This document shows, in pieces, positions 36,717 to 48,304 of a DNA stretch of 64,000 nucleotides; position 1 is the first letter of the stretch, and each line of letters begins with the position of its first letter. The notes under the pieces are model-generated. The model was not told the origin of the DNA and searched no databases. It saw only the letters and a list, made by a program, of their open reading frames with translations. Source of the DNA: Ilex aquifolium (lineage: Eukaryota > Streptophyta > Magnoliopsida > Aquifoliales > Aquifoliaceae); assembly GCA_951799425.1 (NCBI GenBank), contig OX637405.1:27878635-27942634 (forward strand), written 5' to 3'. The position numbers and the translations under genes were made by a program.

Positions 36717-37154
36717 TCATGGGTCAACATCATCGTCGGACATCTCGACATCAGAAATACATCCAACTTCTCCACTTAGAAGGAAACTTATACGTGTTTC
36801 TTCCATTAACCCTTCTTCAGCATGTTCTCGTGTGATGCGATGAAGGTTGTAACGATTAAGACGGATTGCCATGTGATTGTTCTCAGCTCGAAAATGATAC
36901 AATGTTTGCTCTAGTTGTTAAGGTGTCTCAACTGGCATATGGATGACAATTTGTCGAGGCTTTCGTAAATTTCAAGTGTGCATATCTCCAATAAGATTTT
37001 CTCGCTCCGTCATACGATATTGCAATTCAGCCATCATGGTTCTTATGGCCCTGCTAGAATAACGTAAACGATGATTCATTGGATAGAAGAACTCATCCTC
37101 TAAGGCCCAATGATAATCCATATTTTCATATAGAGTTCTAACACTATAATTCAT
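36717..37154 (-). pseudogene. Small paralogue A of an unrecognised family (146 codons, two stops)
   Basis: One continuous minus-strand frame starting MNYSVRTLYENMDYHWALED and ending SDVEMSDDDVDP, interrupted by a TGA at 36972-36974 and a TAA at 36918-36920. Its length of 146 codons is almost that of paralogue B (147 aa). Shared landmarks are the basic middle (NLRKPRQIVIHMP versus LREPGILVP), a central helix (FRAENNHMAIRLNRYNLHR versus RRENNRMLVRRSRYYMLQQ) and an acidic Ser-Asp tail. A TATA-like box (actatatattcacc) sits about 45-50 bases upstream of the start on the same strand. Function unknown. The helix could be a coiled coil. Confidence 0.5.
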
Positions 37155-37159
37155 GTTGG

Positions 37160-37640
37160 AAATAAGTTTTCTTTACTTACTTGCTTAAAGACGGTGAATA
37201 TATAGTGAATACACAAATCTCCCAACAACTGACCATATCAATACAAACACTGTCTTGAGGTGACAACTAATTGCTCTGTCATAATGCTGAAGAAGAAAAA
37301 GTGACTACTCGTGACTACTTAATGTCATGTGTTGAAGTGACTATACCCTAAATGGATTTTTGCAGACCAAGTGGTGAAGTGACAAAACTCTGAATGGGTT
37401 TCAACATACCATGTGCTGAACTAAGTTAATCCCGAATGAGTTTCTGCATACCATGTGTTGAAGTGACAACACACATTTGATAAGGAAAAAGATTGAAATG
37501 ACCTTATACTAGTATGATGAATGACTATACCATATATGACCTCTGATCACTACACTGTTTCACTATTGACTGATATGACCTGTCTAACACAGTAGGCTTG
37601 GGACACTACTATTTAAACACCATTTTGCCGTTGATATGAC
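37160..37640. promoter_or_regulatory. Bidirectional intergenic region between small paralogues A and B
   Basis: About 500 bases between divergent starts. Each side has its own TATA-like box (minus: tatatatt near 37197-37204; plus: tatttaaacacc near 37609-37620). Between them a phrase with cataccatgtgttgaagtgac recurs at about 37330, 37410 and 37450, spaced roughly 50-65 bases. Regulatory function is inferred from position only. Confidence 0.45.
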
Positions 37641-37652
37641 AAACACAACATT

Positions 37653-38096
37653 ATGTCTACATCAAATTTCTCTACGAGCTTTAACAATCATAGACGTGAA
37701 CGAGTTTGGTTGTTACAAAAGCGGAACGATGATTACAAGAATAAGAGATTTTTCGATCCAAAAGAGTATTATGCAAGAGTGCGACGAGAGTGGGCTTTTC
37801 GTGCTAAAGAATCAGACGAACTATTTACACAACTAAGAGAACCTGGCATACTAGTGCCTCGTAGACGATCACTAACAATGCAACGCAGAAATAGAGAGGA
37901 CTACGAATCAGCAGTAAAACAAGTTCGAAGAGAGAATAATAGAATGCTGGTTCGTAGGTCTCGCTATTATATGCTCCAACAAGCAAAAGACATGATGGGA
38001 ACTACACATGGACAAGAGTTGACACTAATTGAGCAAAACAATATATTGTCTAATGCACAATACATGTCAGATGATTATATGTCTGATGAAGCTTAA
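37653..38096 (+). CDS. Small paralogue B of an unrecognised family (147 aa, intact)
   Basis: The only undamaged member of the three. It starts MSTSNFSTSFNNHRRERVWL and ends NAQYMSDDYMSDEA, with no stops or frameshifts. The middle is strongly basic (RREWAFRAKE, VPRRRSLTMQRRNRED), followed by a predicted amphipathic helix (VKQVRRENNRMLVRRSRY) and an acidic tail. No signal peptide, membrane segment or known catalytic motif is visible. A TATA-like tatttaaacacc lies about 35-45 bases upstream. A small basic/acidic nuclear or nucleic-acid-binding protein is possible but unproven. It sits inside the 8.7-kb inverted-repeat element next to the PMD gene, so a role in the element's own mobility, silencing or expression is a reasonable guess only. 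An overlapping frame at 37636-37836 is a shadow. Confidence 0.6.
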   Translation: MSTSNFSTSFNNHRRERVWLLQKRNDDYKNKRFFDPKEYYARVRREWAFRAKESDELFTQLREPGILVPRRRSLTMQRRNREDYESAVKQVRRENNRMLVRRSRYYMLQQAKDMMGTTHGQELTLIEQNNILSNAQYMSDDYMSDEA

Positions 38097-38129
38097 CAAA
38101 GCCTACATTTGTTCATTAGTGAGATAGCA

Positions 38130-38480
38130 AGACTTTTTAACCAGTGTAGTGTCAAGCCATGTCAGTCCTTTGTATTTGAATTGTTATGTATTTACTTTTT
38201 CATTGTGAACTCATTTCATTGCTTTGTTAGTGTAGTCAGTTTAGTGACAAGTCATGTCAGTCCTGCTTTATCAGTGTAGCCAGTCTAGTAACAAGTCATG
38301 TCAGTCATTTTGTCATTCACGAGGTATGTCAATACTTTACTTGATGTGGAGTCATGTCATTACTTTATCAGTGTGTCGTCAGTCTACTGACAAGTCATGT
38401 CAGTCCTTTTGTCATTCACGAGTTATGTCATTACTTTATCAGTGTGGAGTCATATTGTTACTTTACCTGTGTCAAGTCAT
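38130..38480. repeat. Short tandem repeats between paralogues B and C
   Basis: The words cagtctagtgacaagtcatg and tcagtcctttgtcattcacg recur every 50-60 bases (38225-38290, 38295, 38375-38420, 38470). Short open frames at 38254-38562 and 38354-38557 are readings of this repeat. Confidence 0.7.
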
Positions 38481-38580
38481 GTTACTCATACCCAGTAATT
38501 GTCTTGTCAAATTTATATATATTTGTATTTTGTGTCTATATAAACCATCCATATTAATTTAGTACATCATAACCCAAAAT

Positions 38581-39319
38581 ATGTCTAGGCGCATCTAAGA
38601 GGCAATCCAGTCAAACCATCCAAGGTTCTTTATCACGCAATGAACAACAAAGTTCATCTTCAGCCTACGAACGTCAACGCTCGACTGGTTGAGCAGCATG
38701 TGGTATAGACGTAGTTCGTTCAATTGAATCCTACACAGATTCTACCGGTGTAACTTGGTATGAACAAAAGCATGAGTTCCGTAATGAGTCCATCGACCTT
38801 TATCACTCATTCGGTCAAGTTGGACACGTATTTGTGAGGCCTGCAACCGACTCTCCGCCTCCGAGTGTTAGTATCGAATCCACGCCAAGATGGCGACAAT
38901 TATATGACAAACGTTGTGAGCTTGAAGTATACTGTCGTTGGCATGGATTAATGGTACCGAAGGCACGTTCGGCTGATATATATGATCCACAAAACTCTAC
39001 CAACCATAACGAGATCATAGCAAAACTTGAACGTGAAAATGATCAAATGCAGCGTAGACTTGATCGTTTGCATTCAATCGACCATGTAAAAATTGAGCAT
39101 TTTGATCCTGATATTCAAATTTTGCAGGATCCGTTACTTGTTTCAGATACAAAACTTTCTGATTATTCCGATTTAAGTGATGATGCGTCTGCACTTTTAT
39201 TCCATCAAATTTATGTGTATTGGGCAACCCTCTATGTTGTTTTCTACATCAACCAAAATATTGACAGACTATTTTTCTTACAGTGTCATGTAATAAATTT
39301 GTTTTGTTTTAATGTATAA
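38581..39319 (+). pseudogene. Small paralogue C of the same family (frameshift plus nonsense)
   Basis: A TATA box (tctatataaacc) at about 38535-38546 precedes an ATG at 38581. That frame stops after five codons. The frame beginning at 38582 carries SKRQSSQTIQGSLSRNEQQS, then a TGA near 38688-38690, then runs to 39319. Family landmarks are RWHGLMVPKARS (B has REPGILVPRRRS), a helix LERENDQMQRRLDRLHSI (B has VRRENNRMLVRRSRY) and an acidic tail DTKLSDYSDLSDDAS. The coding frame probably ended shortly after that tail, with the last roughly 30 codons being read-through. It is longer at the N-terminus than A and B. Confidence 0.5.
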
Positions 39320-39439
39320 GTATTTTTTTTCCATATTTTGAAGTTTTGCACACTTTTGTAGGTCAAGTATAAATGTTCGATGAACTTATAACATAAAATT
39401 GGAATACATAAATTTTTAAACATATACAAAATAAATTTC

Positions 39440-39517
39440 TAAAAAAAAACGTTTTAAAATACTGAGTTTGGGAAATAAAGTTTTAGGGCCGACTGGATTT
39501 GGGGAAAAACTCCTCCA
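39440..39517 (-). repeat. Inner partial copy of the element end
   Basis: The reverse complement reads tggaggagtttttccccaaa, then ccagtcggccctaaaac and ttcccaaactcag, corresponding to the outermost 80 bases of the left repeat. It could be the original right end of an 8.0-kb element or the relic of a nested relative. Confidence 0.65.
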
Positions 39518-39519
39518 GA

Positions 39520-39949
39520 TTTGGATGCTTTTATGACGTGAGAAGTGAGATTATAATATTGAGATTTTTTTTATAGCATCTTAGTACAGCATGGGTTAAA
39601 TACATATTTTTTTTGATATAAAAGTGTGCTTTCAAAACACGCTTTTAAGTTTTTTTATTAAATATATGTTTTACAAATATGTTTTTATATTGAAAAATAT
39701 GAAATTAAATTATGTTTTTATGAATTTTATTTTCGATTATAAATTAAGTTCAAAATTACTAAGAAAAGGGAATTAAATTCTAAAATTTATTTAATTTTTT
39801 TTTTTTGTCTGGTGAATCATGATGTGAGACATAAGGTAGAGTTATTAGCTTTTATGAAATTTATTACAAGTTGGTGGTTGTAGACTTTTAGCTAATAAAA
39901 CGTCATTGTAAAAGACTAAGGGGTAGAAAACGTCATTGTTTATAAAAGA
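39520..39949. other. Spacer between inner and outer element ends
   Basis: AT-rich sequence with poly(T) runs and no coding frame. It lies between two copies of the same element end, so it may be the remains of a second, nested copy. Confidence 0.4.
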
Positions 39950-40220
39950 CAGAAAATGTCATTGCAAATGATGTTTTCAACCCCTTTGTTTTAAATTAAC
40001 GTCTATTAGGGTCCGTTTAAAATTATATGTTAAAAAACGTCACTACAAATGATGACTTTGAAAACATCATTTGTAATGACGTTTTTAATAAAAAAAATTT
40101 AACCTAAAATTGTCATTCAAAATGACGTTTTTAAAAAAAAAATTGGTTTGAGAAATAAGTTCAAAACTGATTAAGTTGAGGAATTAAATTTTGAAGGGGA
40201 CTGAGTTTGGGGAAACCTCC
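39950..40220 (-). repeat. Right terminal inverted repeat of the 8.7-kb element
   Basis: The inverted partner of 31492-31775. It ends gagtttggggaaacctcc. The inner part has more substitutions and a short insertion near 39930-39960. Confidence 0.8.
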
Positions 40221-40443
40221 TTTTTTGGATATCGATCTTCAATTGCTTGTTGAATAACTTTGCCTAATGGTCACCCATTATTTCCATTAAACTATTCACC
40301 ACCAATTCTAGATTTATTTATAGACCTGTAGTCTTACCTTTTACGCCTCAAAGCACAAATCTGCCAAGGCGCCTCACATTTGAATTTTCACTAAATGGGC
40401 CCCAGGCCTACGTTTTCAAAAAGGTACATTACCTCCGCGTGTC

Positions 40444-40505
40444 TTCAACGGCTATCTTCTATTACAAATACGGAAATACCTTAAACCCCCAGAGTAGCCG
40501 TTAGA
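40444..40505 (+). promoter_or_regulatory. Two MSA-type mitotic promoter elements upstream of KIN-5
   Basis: The minus strand at 40505-40495 reads TCTAACGGCTA, a perfect match to the MSA consensus YCYAACGGYYA bound by R1R2R3-MYB factors. The plus strand at 40444-40454 reads TTCAACGGCTA, one mismatch. They lie about 280-340 bases upstream of the start codon and just before a CT tract. MSA elements drive G2/M expression of plant cyclins and kinesins, which fits a mitotic kinesin. Confidence 0.7.
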
Positions 40506-40514
40506 AAATTACAG

Positions 40515-40516
<2 letters not shown>

Positions 40517-40555
<39 letters not shown>
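40517..40555. repeat. (CT)n tract in the KIN-5 promoter or leader
   Basis: About 39 bases of CT dinucleotide, 230 bases before the start codon and about 140 before the likely 5'-UTR intron donor at 40696. Confidence 0.9.
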
Positions 40556-40558
<3 letters not shown>

Positions 40559-40785
40559 ACCTCAACGCTGTGAACACAAAAACTAGCGAGAGAAACAAAG
40601 AAATTCTAGTGAGTTAAAAAGTTCCTCCCTTTATTCTGAGCATCCTCCTCAAAAATCCTGTGACGAATATTCAGTCTTTTCATACCAACAATTCAGTAAG
40701 ATCATTCGCAGTACATTTTAATGATACATTCTGTTGTTTGTTTTGGGGTTCTAATATGTGTTATTTGGTTTTGATTGATTAGAGA

Positions 40786-43700
40786 ATGATGTCTTTGACT
40801 CCGGACCAATTTCGGAAAGTGGGAATGGGGTTGGCGCCATCTCCATCGCCGTTTCTCACACCAAGACCCGAGAGGCGTCGGCCGAGTTCAAGAGGGATTG
40901 AATGGAATTCAAGTAGGCAGGACAAAGATCAAGAGGTTAATGTGCAAGTTTTGCTCAGATGCAGGTGGGAATTGAAGAACTTTTTGCTTTTTTCTTCAAA
41001 TCTTTATAAGGGTATAAAATCTTGTGTATTATGGTTAATCTAAGCACACGCTTGCACACACCCCTATATGGCCATATTAGATAAACTTTTTTGGACTTGC
41101 TGATATGTTCTTGTGAGTGAGGTACGGGTACATTCCAGCTCTGATTATACGAATCTTTTTCTTGTTTCTTTTTAACAGAATCTTTTTCTTGTTCTTTCTG
41201 ATTTTTAAGTACATTTTTTGAGTAGTTCTGGATTGCAACAAGGATTAGAGTGTGATTTGTAGTGTGTCTACAATGTTTTCTAGTTTTGTATGTTGGGTTA
41301 GCAGCTAACAGGGTTTCTGACCGTAAGAAAGTGGATTGGAAATTTATGGAGAATTCACTGAATTTGATTTTTTTTTGGGAGTGATTTCCGTATTTCATGA
41401 ATGAATTGGGAATTCATTTAGGGTTTAGGTTTCGGCTTTTGGGTTGTTCCTATAGAAGCTACTAATATTTTGAAAAATCCTTGTTCCATGTGAGACAATG
41501 GAAATATTGTGAAGCTCTACTTGCAACAAGATCAGATGGGGATGTTTTGACACAGTTATGTAATCATCCTTAATTATTGTACGCCGCTCTGCCTAATCAT
41601 GTATTGCTAGACATCTTGAGAAACAAAGCATTGTAACATACATGTTTTACATCAAAGCATGTGGCTAAGGATTGGATGCCCAGCCTGGCTGCTTGCGGCT
41701 TGTGCAATATTACAAGTTGAGCAGGGTAAATTATAGGCTTAACAAAGAAATATTATGCATTTATATTCTTAATAATTTCTTATTTGATTGCAATGCTTAG
41801 GCCACTAAACGAAGATGAGCAAAGGTTAAATGTCCCAAAGGTGATAACATGCAATGAACACAAAAGAGAGGTCACTGTTTTGCAAAGTGTAGCTAACAAG
41901 CAAGTAGATAGAGTATTCACCTTTGACAAGGTAAGCTTTTCCCTCTGTCATGATTATTCAGGTCCCATATGTTCTTCAATTACTATTTGATAATCCATAG
42001 TTTAATATTGTTTGAAACATCTGAAAGGTTTTTGGGCCCAAAGCACAGCAAAGATCAATATATGACCAAGCCATTGTCCCAATTGTTAATGAAGTCCTTG
42101 ACGGCTTCAACTGCACTGTATTTGCGTATGGGCAAACAGGCACTGGTAAAACATATACAATGGAGGGAGGAATGAGAAATAAGGTAAGGAAATAGTGATT
42201 TTTATTTTGTGAACTACAGTGATTGCATTTTTCTCCGGTGTCCCATAACTTTGCTGTACATCACTTGCTATAGGGTGGTGAACTGCCTGCAGACTCGGGT
42301 GTTATTCCAAGAGCAGTCCGTCAAATTTTTGATACACTAGAGGCACAAAATGCTGACTACAGTATGAAAGTCACATTTTTGGAACTTTATAATGAAGAAA
42401 TAACTGATCTGCTTGCTACAGAAGACTATTCAAGAGCTTCAGAGGAAAGGCAAAAGAAGGCTATCTCCTTGATGGAGGATGGAAAAGGTTGTGTCATTGT
42501 AAGAGGCCTTGAAGAAGAAGCCGTATATAGCGCAAATGAAATTTACAACCTCTTGGAGCGAGGGGCAGCCAAGAGGCGTACAGCAGACACCTTGTTAAAC
42601 AAGCACAGCAGGTATGGTGGTAATTTACATGGATATCTAATATAGAAGAAGCCATATCGGAACTAATTTGATGTTTCTGCTGCAGTCGTTCTCATTCTGT
42701 GTTCACCATAACTGTTCATGTGAAAGAAACAGCTGTTGGCGACGAGGAGCTCATTAAATGTGGCAAGCTTAATCTTGTGGATCTGGCAGGCTCAGAGAAT
42801 ATTTCTCGTTCAGGTGCACGGGAGGTATTAAATAGTTTGAGGTTATGCTGTTTGATAATTGTTTTGGTTGATTATATGTTTAAGTTGAATCCGGATGAGA
42901 TGCATGGCAATTTTTCAGAAGAGTGGAAAATACACTAATGATGAATTATATATTGGAAATGCGACCCCTTTTGTGAATCTAGGAACTCTCATAATCTGTG
43001 CAGGGATAAAAGTGGCCAAATCTTGTATGCAAATTGGAGTATGCTTGAACTCAATCTTCTCCTTTTTTATTTGCTTATTCGAATACATAAAAGTAAAATT
43101 AGAATCAAACAATAAAATATTTTTTTGGAGTGGATTTAAACCACATTTAAGAACAAATGAAAGCATAAAAATGTCAAGTCAAAAGAAAATAACCCACAGG
43201 AGCACATGAAAATTTCAAGCCTAAGATTTGTCTATATATCCTCATTCCAAGTATCTGTAGCTTATTCAAGTGTAACAATCACTCAAGTCTGTATAATTCT
43301 CCTATGTATAGAGAACTCTTGCATTCCAAAAGGCAGAGTTAATTTCCAATTCCATTCTGGTTGGTTACATTCAGCCATCTTCTTCAATGAATTCATTCTA
43401 ATTGCTTTTTTGTTAAAACAAGTAGAGGAAACACATTTGAATAACATTGGAGAGATCATTAGGATTCTCAGAGTGTTTTTACTTGACATTGAATGCTTCC
43501 CGTACAGTTTCTCACAGGAATGCTTTTGACCAAAACCATGAAAGTACCGTTAAATGAAACTTTAAATATGTGTGAAGACATAACTTCAAGGTGACCACAG
43601 TTTCTAGTGTACTCCTTATCCTCGTGTTTGGGTGATTATAATATATATGGTTTCTGCATCGATAGTCATATTGGTTACTTAATCATCTTTAGGCAGTGTT

Positions 43701-46700
43701 AAATACATAGACGTCTGATGGAATGTTGTGATTTATTTCAGGGACGTGCAAGAGAAGCGGGGGAAATAAACAAGAGCTTGCTGACCTTGGGCCGTGTCAT
43801 AAATGCACTGGTGGAGCATTCTGTTCATGTGCCTTACAGGTTTGTGCCGATGGCATGTAACTTCAATGTCTGTAATAGATGAAGTGGATTTTGATTCTCT
43901 TTTTTTTGTAATATCCTTGTTTTGCTTTTTGTAGGGATAGCAAGCTAACAAGGCTACTAAGAGACTCACTAGGAGGGAAAACAAAAACTTGCATCATTGC
44001 AACAATTTCTCCAACTGCTTATTGTTTGGATGAAACTTTAAGCACACTTGATTATGCATATCGTGCTAAAAACATCAAAAACAAGCCAGAGGTCATATTG
44101 CTGTTCCTTTTGCATCATTTACTGTTTCCTTTCATATGTTATCATCAGTCTTTGAGCTTAATGAAGCTTATCTTTGCAGGCAAACCAAAAAACGTCCAAG
44201 GCTATTCTGCTCAAGGATCTGTACTTGGAACTAGACAGAATGAAACAAGGTTTGACAGTGCACCTGCATTCTTTGTTGTGGTGTGATAAAATTTAAAACT
44301 AGATAATATGTCTTCTTCTATATTGAAATCAAAGCAGATGTTCGAGCAGCAAGGGAAAAGAATGGTGTGTATATTCCACATGAAAGATTTGTACAGGATG
44401 AAGCTGAAAAAAAGGTATATTTCCTAGAATTCCCTCGTAGTTTCCTTCTTTATATGCTTGATAGCAGACATGCGCAAATAACAAGAGTGGGCAGTTATGA
44501 CTTACGGATTAGGTGAAATTTTCTAATCCTGTTGAATAAAGTCATGTCTTATAGGATAACCGCAACCAAAAAAGTGCCAAGAACTTCTTTTTTTATTGCA
44601 ATGGAGATTAATATTCAAGTTTTAAATGTGTAAGTTGCAACTTCCTGCAGGCGAAGAACGAGAAGATTGAACAGTTAGAGATTGATTTAAACGTCAGTGA
44701 TAAGGTACGAGTGGCTTGCTCGTTATTTCTCATTTTCACTTTTTTTTTTGTAGACTCGCATCATCTGATATGCATGTATCTATCTATTGACTTACCTGTT
44801 TAATTCTTGCAGCAAGTTGAGAAATATCGTGAGCTCTATCAAACTGAACAAGAAGAGAAATTAAACTTTGAATCCGAGCTCAGGGATTGTAAGGTATAAG
44901 CAGTTGACTCAGTATAAAGATATTAACGTTACTTTAATTTCTTTATGGGCATTTATCTGAGTTTATTCTATTCTTCAGGTAAATCTAGAAAATAGCAACA
45001 AGGCCTTGCAAAATCTCCAAGAGAATCACAAAGTAGCCATATCAACGCTGAAAGAGAAGGAGTTTATCATCTCTAAACTGCTACATTCGGGTAAAAGAAA
45101 ATTTTCAATAAGACAAAAGGCGCCCCAATCTGCATATGCCGATTTATTCTGACATGTGAATTTTTGTCAACACACAAACAGAAAGTTGTCTGATTGAATG
45201 TGCGAAGGAGTTGCGGGCGAATTTGCACAATGCATCGGAGGATATAGTAGCTCTATTTGCAAAAATAGGTACATGTGTATTTTTTTTTTTTTGGCGGGGG
45301 GAGGGGAGCTTGTCTCTGTTCATAACCATGATCGATTTATAGAGATGCAGCTTACCAATAATTTTTATGAATATATAACAGTGTTTATCCTGTGTTTACT
45401 AAATTTGATTCTTCTAATATTGTTTAATTGGAATTATGCAAATGTAACATGGTCTTTTGACTCCAAAGTATTTTGAGTAGGAGGAGTAAGGTTCAGCGGG
45501 ACTTCGATATATTGTAGGTGAAAAGTTGAAAACTGGATAACAAGAAGAATCTTATGCACTGATTTGTTTTACTGCTAGAAAATCCATTAGTGTATATATG
45601 CCCTACACAATTCAAGTATCCAACTAACATTATGAATGGTTACAGATCAAAAAAGTAGATTGGAAGCACAAAACCAAGGTCTACTTCTCACATTTGGTTC
45701 ACAGCTTGATCAAAGCTTAAAAGACCTTCACAAGACCATTCTGGGGTCAGTTTCCCATCAACAGCAACAACTAAGATGCATGGAAGAGCATGTCGGCTCA
45801 TTTTTTGCTAGTAAATGTGATGTAAGACATTAAAGCTGAGAGTTTCAACTATACTTGAGCTTTGTAAGTTCAATATTCATTACTTAACCTTTATTGTTAT
45901 CCATCAGGTAACTCAGGTCATGGAATCACGGATTAAGAAAATGACAGAGACATACACCTCAGGAGTGGTAGCCTTGAAGGAACTTGCGGACACACTGCAA
46001 ATAAAAGCTTCTTCTGATCTGGAGCAAATGAAGTCAACAGTTTTACTTCAAATAACTGCAGTCGAGAATGTATGAAATCTAAGTTAACAAACTTATTTGC
46101 AAGTACTGCTGATGGAAGTTTTATAATGATTAACATATGATGCTTTGTTTATTCACAGTTTCTTAAAACAGCAGTTTTGGAGGCTAAGGATGTAAATTGT
46201 GACATTCAGAGTTCATTAAATGAGCAAAGACAGCTGATGGATTTTTTTGCTCAACAACAGGAAAAGGTAGGTCAATTTGTTGTTTTCTGTATGGGTTAGT
46301 ATTTTCTATGATTTTAATTTTGACTTTAATCCTCGTTGATGTAGGGATTACACCGAAGTCTGGTTTCAGCAGAAGTGATTTCGAATGCAACAACTGATTT
46401 CTTCAATGACCTTAATCAGCATATTTATGAGATGATGACAGTTCTTGAAGAAATCCTAATTGAAAAATCCCACCATATAGCAACTTTTGAGGAGATGTTC
46501 AAGGTCAAGTAGCCTTCTGAATGCAATTCGTCTTTGACTTGTACCAAGGGGATCTTGAAGTCTGATGACAGTTTTGTTTTCTTGTTAACCAGGAAGAGGC
46601 TGTTAGAGAAGAAAAACTGGCTATGGAAAATATTGCAGCAATATTAGCAACTCTAACAGCTAAGAAAACAGCTCTGGTGTCTAAAACCTCTAGGAACATC

Positions 46701-48304
46701 CAGGACTCAACTGTACAAGATAATAAGAGATTGCTGCAAGAGCTGTTCAAGATGCAGCAAGTTTCAGCTGATGCAAAGAGGGAGTTGAATGGATACGGAG
46801 AGGAGGTTAAAAGTCGGTTCTTAGAAGAAACGTTCACATCAGCTGAATGCAAAGCTGCAATGGAAAATTGCCTCCAGGAATGGTAGACTTTTATTCATCC
46901 ATTTACATTTCTTAAACTAATTCCAATCCAAGCCTAGGGGTTTGGTAGGTTAGGGTGTGGAAACTAGAGCAATAACGTAGCATCTGGCTATACGATTTTA
47001 TGAAAAAGCCTGCATAAACAAATTACAGCAGAAAAATTGAGTTAATAGGAAGCAGCACAAAAACCAACTATGTCGAAGTGGAAGTATACTACCCTTTAAA
47101 CCAGACAAGGCAGTGTTGTTACCTGTGGCATTTTATTAAACAAAAAATGGAATTTTAGAAGAATAAATCCAAACATTTTAAGCAGTATTATCAGATGAAA
47201 CGAGTATCATTACAATTTTGGATTATAGTGTCAGGAATGTGGGATGACTGTCAACCTGTGGACTTTAATTATTTTACTGCCCATTAAATTTAACTCGAAT
47301 TGTGCAGTGCAAATAAGTTGGATTATTCTGGGAAGCATTGGGAAAATGCACAATCATCCATCAGCCATCTTAACAAGAGCAGTTTTGCAGAGATAAAATC
47401 TGCTGTGAAGTAAGTGATTTTGCTTCTTGGCTTGTTGAATGTCATTCTATTATCTTTCGGTTTTTTTACGTATGTCATTCTGTGTTTCTCCATTACAGGG
47501 AAAAAGTTTGTGCAAATCAAGCTGCACATGATCAATTTGTCTGCACTTCCTCAACTATGGACACAGAATTTGAAGTCCAAACCTGTGATGTGCTGACTGC
47601 TGTTAATGGTATTCTAAATGATTGCTTCCGCATAAAATACGAAATTCTTTCTTTCCTTAGACAGCAACCGCCTTATAATAAAGAAATGCACTTGCAGATT
47701 CTCTGAAGTTGGACCATGAAGCAAAGAATGAACTAGACTCCATGTCTATCAGCTGCTTGGATCAGCTCAATTCTTTACGAGAGAATCACAGTGGAAGCAT
47801 ATCGAATATCCGAAACAGAGCTGAGCAGTGTCTCAGGAAAGATTATTTGGTATGCTAGACTACATCTTTGAGCAGGAGGAACATGATTTTATGTACCTTT
47901 TGCTTTAGTCGTATCTTACAATTATCTGTAAAATATATGGATCCTTAATGGGGCAGGTGGACCATGAACAGCAATTAGGGGTTTAGATAGCAAAAATACA
48001 TTACCGTAGACATCACAAGTATTAAGCACAAATTGGAATTTTACGCGAGTAGTTGTACCTCGTTTAATTTAACTGATCGTGTGATTTTAAACAGGTTGAT
48101 CAGCATACTAATATGACTCCACAGAGGAGAGTAATACCAGTCCCCAGTGTGACTTCCATTGAGGAGATGAGAACACCAGTCTTTGAGGTTACTTCAGAGA
48201 AGAGACCCACATGGAATGGTACTGAAAGCAAAAGTTCAAAGCAGCAAATGCAGGCATGTTTAGGAGCATCACCAAACAGAACTCCTTTTGCGGATGTCAA
48301 TTGA
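40786..48304 (+). CDS. KIN5B-like: Kinesin-5 motor protein (KIN-5B-like)
   Basis: Homotetrameric plus-end microtubule motor that slides antiparallel microtubules in the spindle and phragmoplast. 22 coding exons with consistent phases: 40786-40964, 41801-41930, 42028-42183, 42274-42611, 42686-42824, 43742-43839, 43935-44091, 44180-44249, 44338-44414, 44651-44704, 44813-44893, 44979-45090, 45182-45268, 45646-45821, 45908-46069, 46159-46266, 46345-46503, 46593-46882, 47308-47409, 47499-47608, 47698-47849 and 48095-48304; about 1048 aa. An N-terminal motor follows [13 protein letters not shown], with P-loop GQTGTGKT (about 138-145), switch I NKHSSRSHS and switch II DLAGSE (about 300-305), then [14 protein letters not shown] neck and long coiled coils follow. 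The tail has [12 protein letters not shown], a CDK-type T-P-x-R site like the BimC box. A 5'-UTR intron (40696-40782) ends three bases before ATG. The overall resemblance is closest to KIN-5B among plant KIN-5 proteins. No disabling change is seen. Confidence 0.95.

Larger units (their letters stand above)
31492..40220. mobile_element. 8.7-kb terminal-inverted-repeat element (MULE-like) with PMD pseudogene and three small paralogues
   Basis: Sequence 31492-31775 is the inverted counterpart of about 39950-40220. Both read, from outside in: GGAGAGGTTTTTCCCAAACC-like end, cccagtcagttttgaactta, ttcccaaactcag, a T run, aaaacgtcat...atgacg hairpins, attttaaacgg, agacgtta, and ggggttgaaaacgtcatttg. 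A second, shorter copy of the end lies at about 39440-39517. Long inverted repeats with cargo and no visible transposase fit a non-autonomous Mutator-like element; PMD genes are known to travel in such elements. A possible 10-bp target duplication (ccctttttgg / ccttttttgg) is imperfect. Its right end is about 560 bases upstream of the kinesin start codon. Confidence 0.7.

Noticed and set aside
43206-43529. 107-codon frame in kinesin intron 5
   Set aside because: It lies between exons 5 and 6 of KIN-5, which join in phase without it, and it shows no domain.
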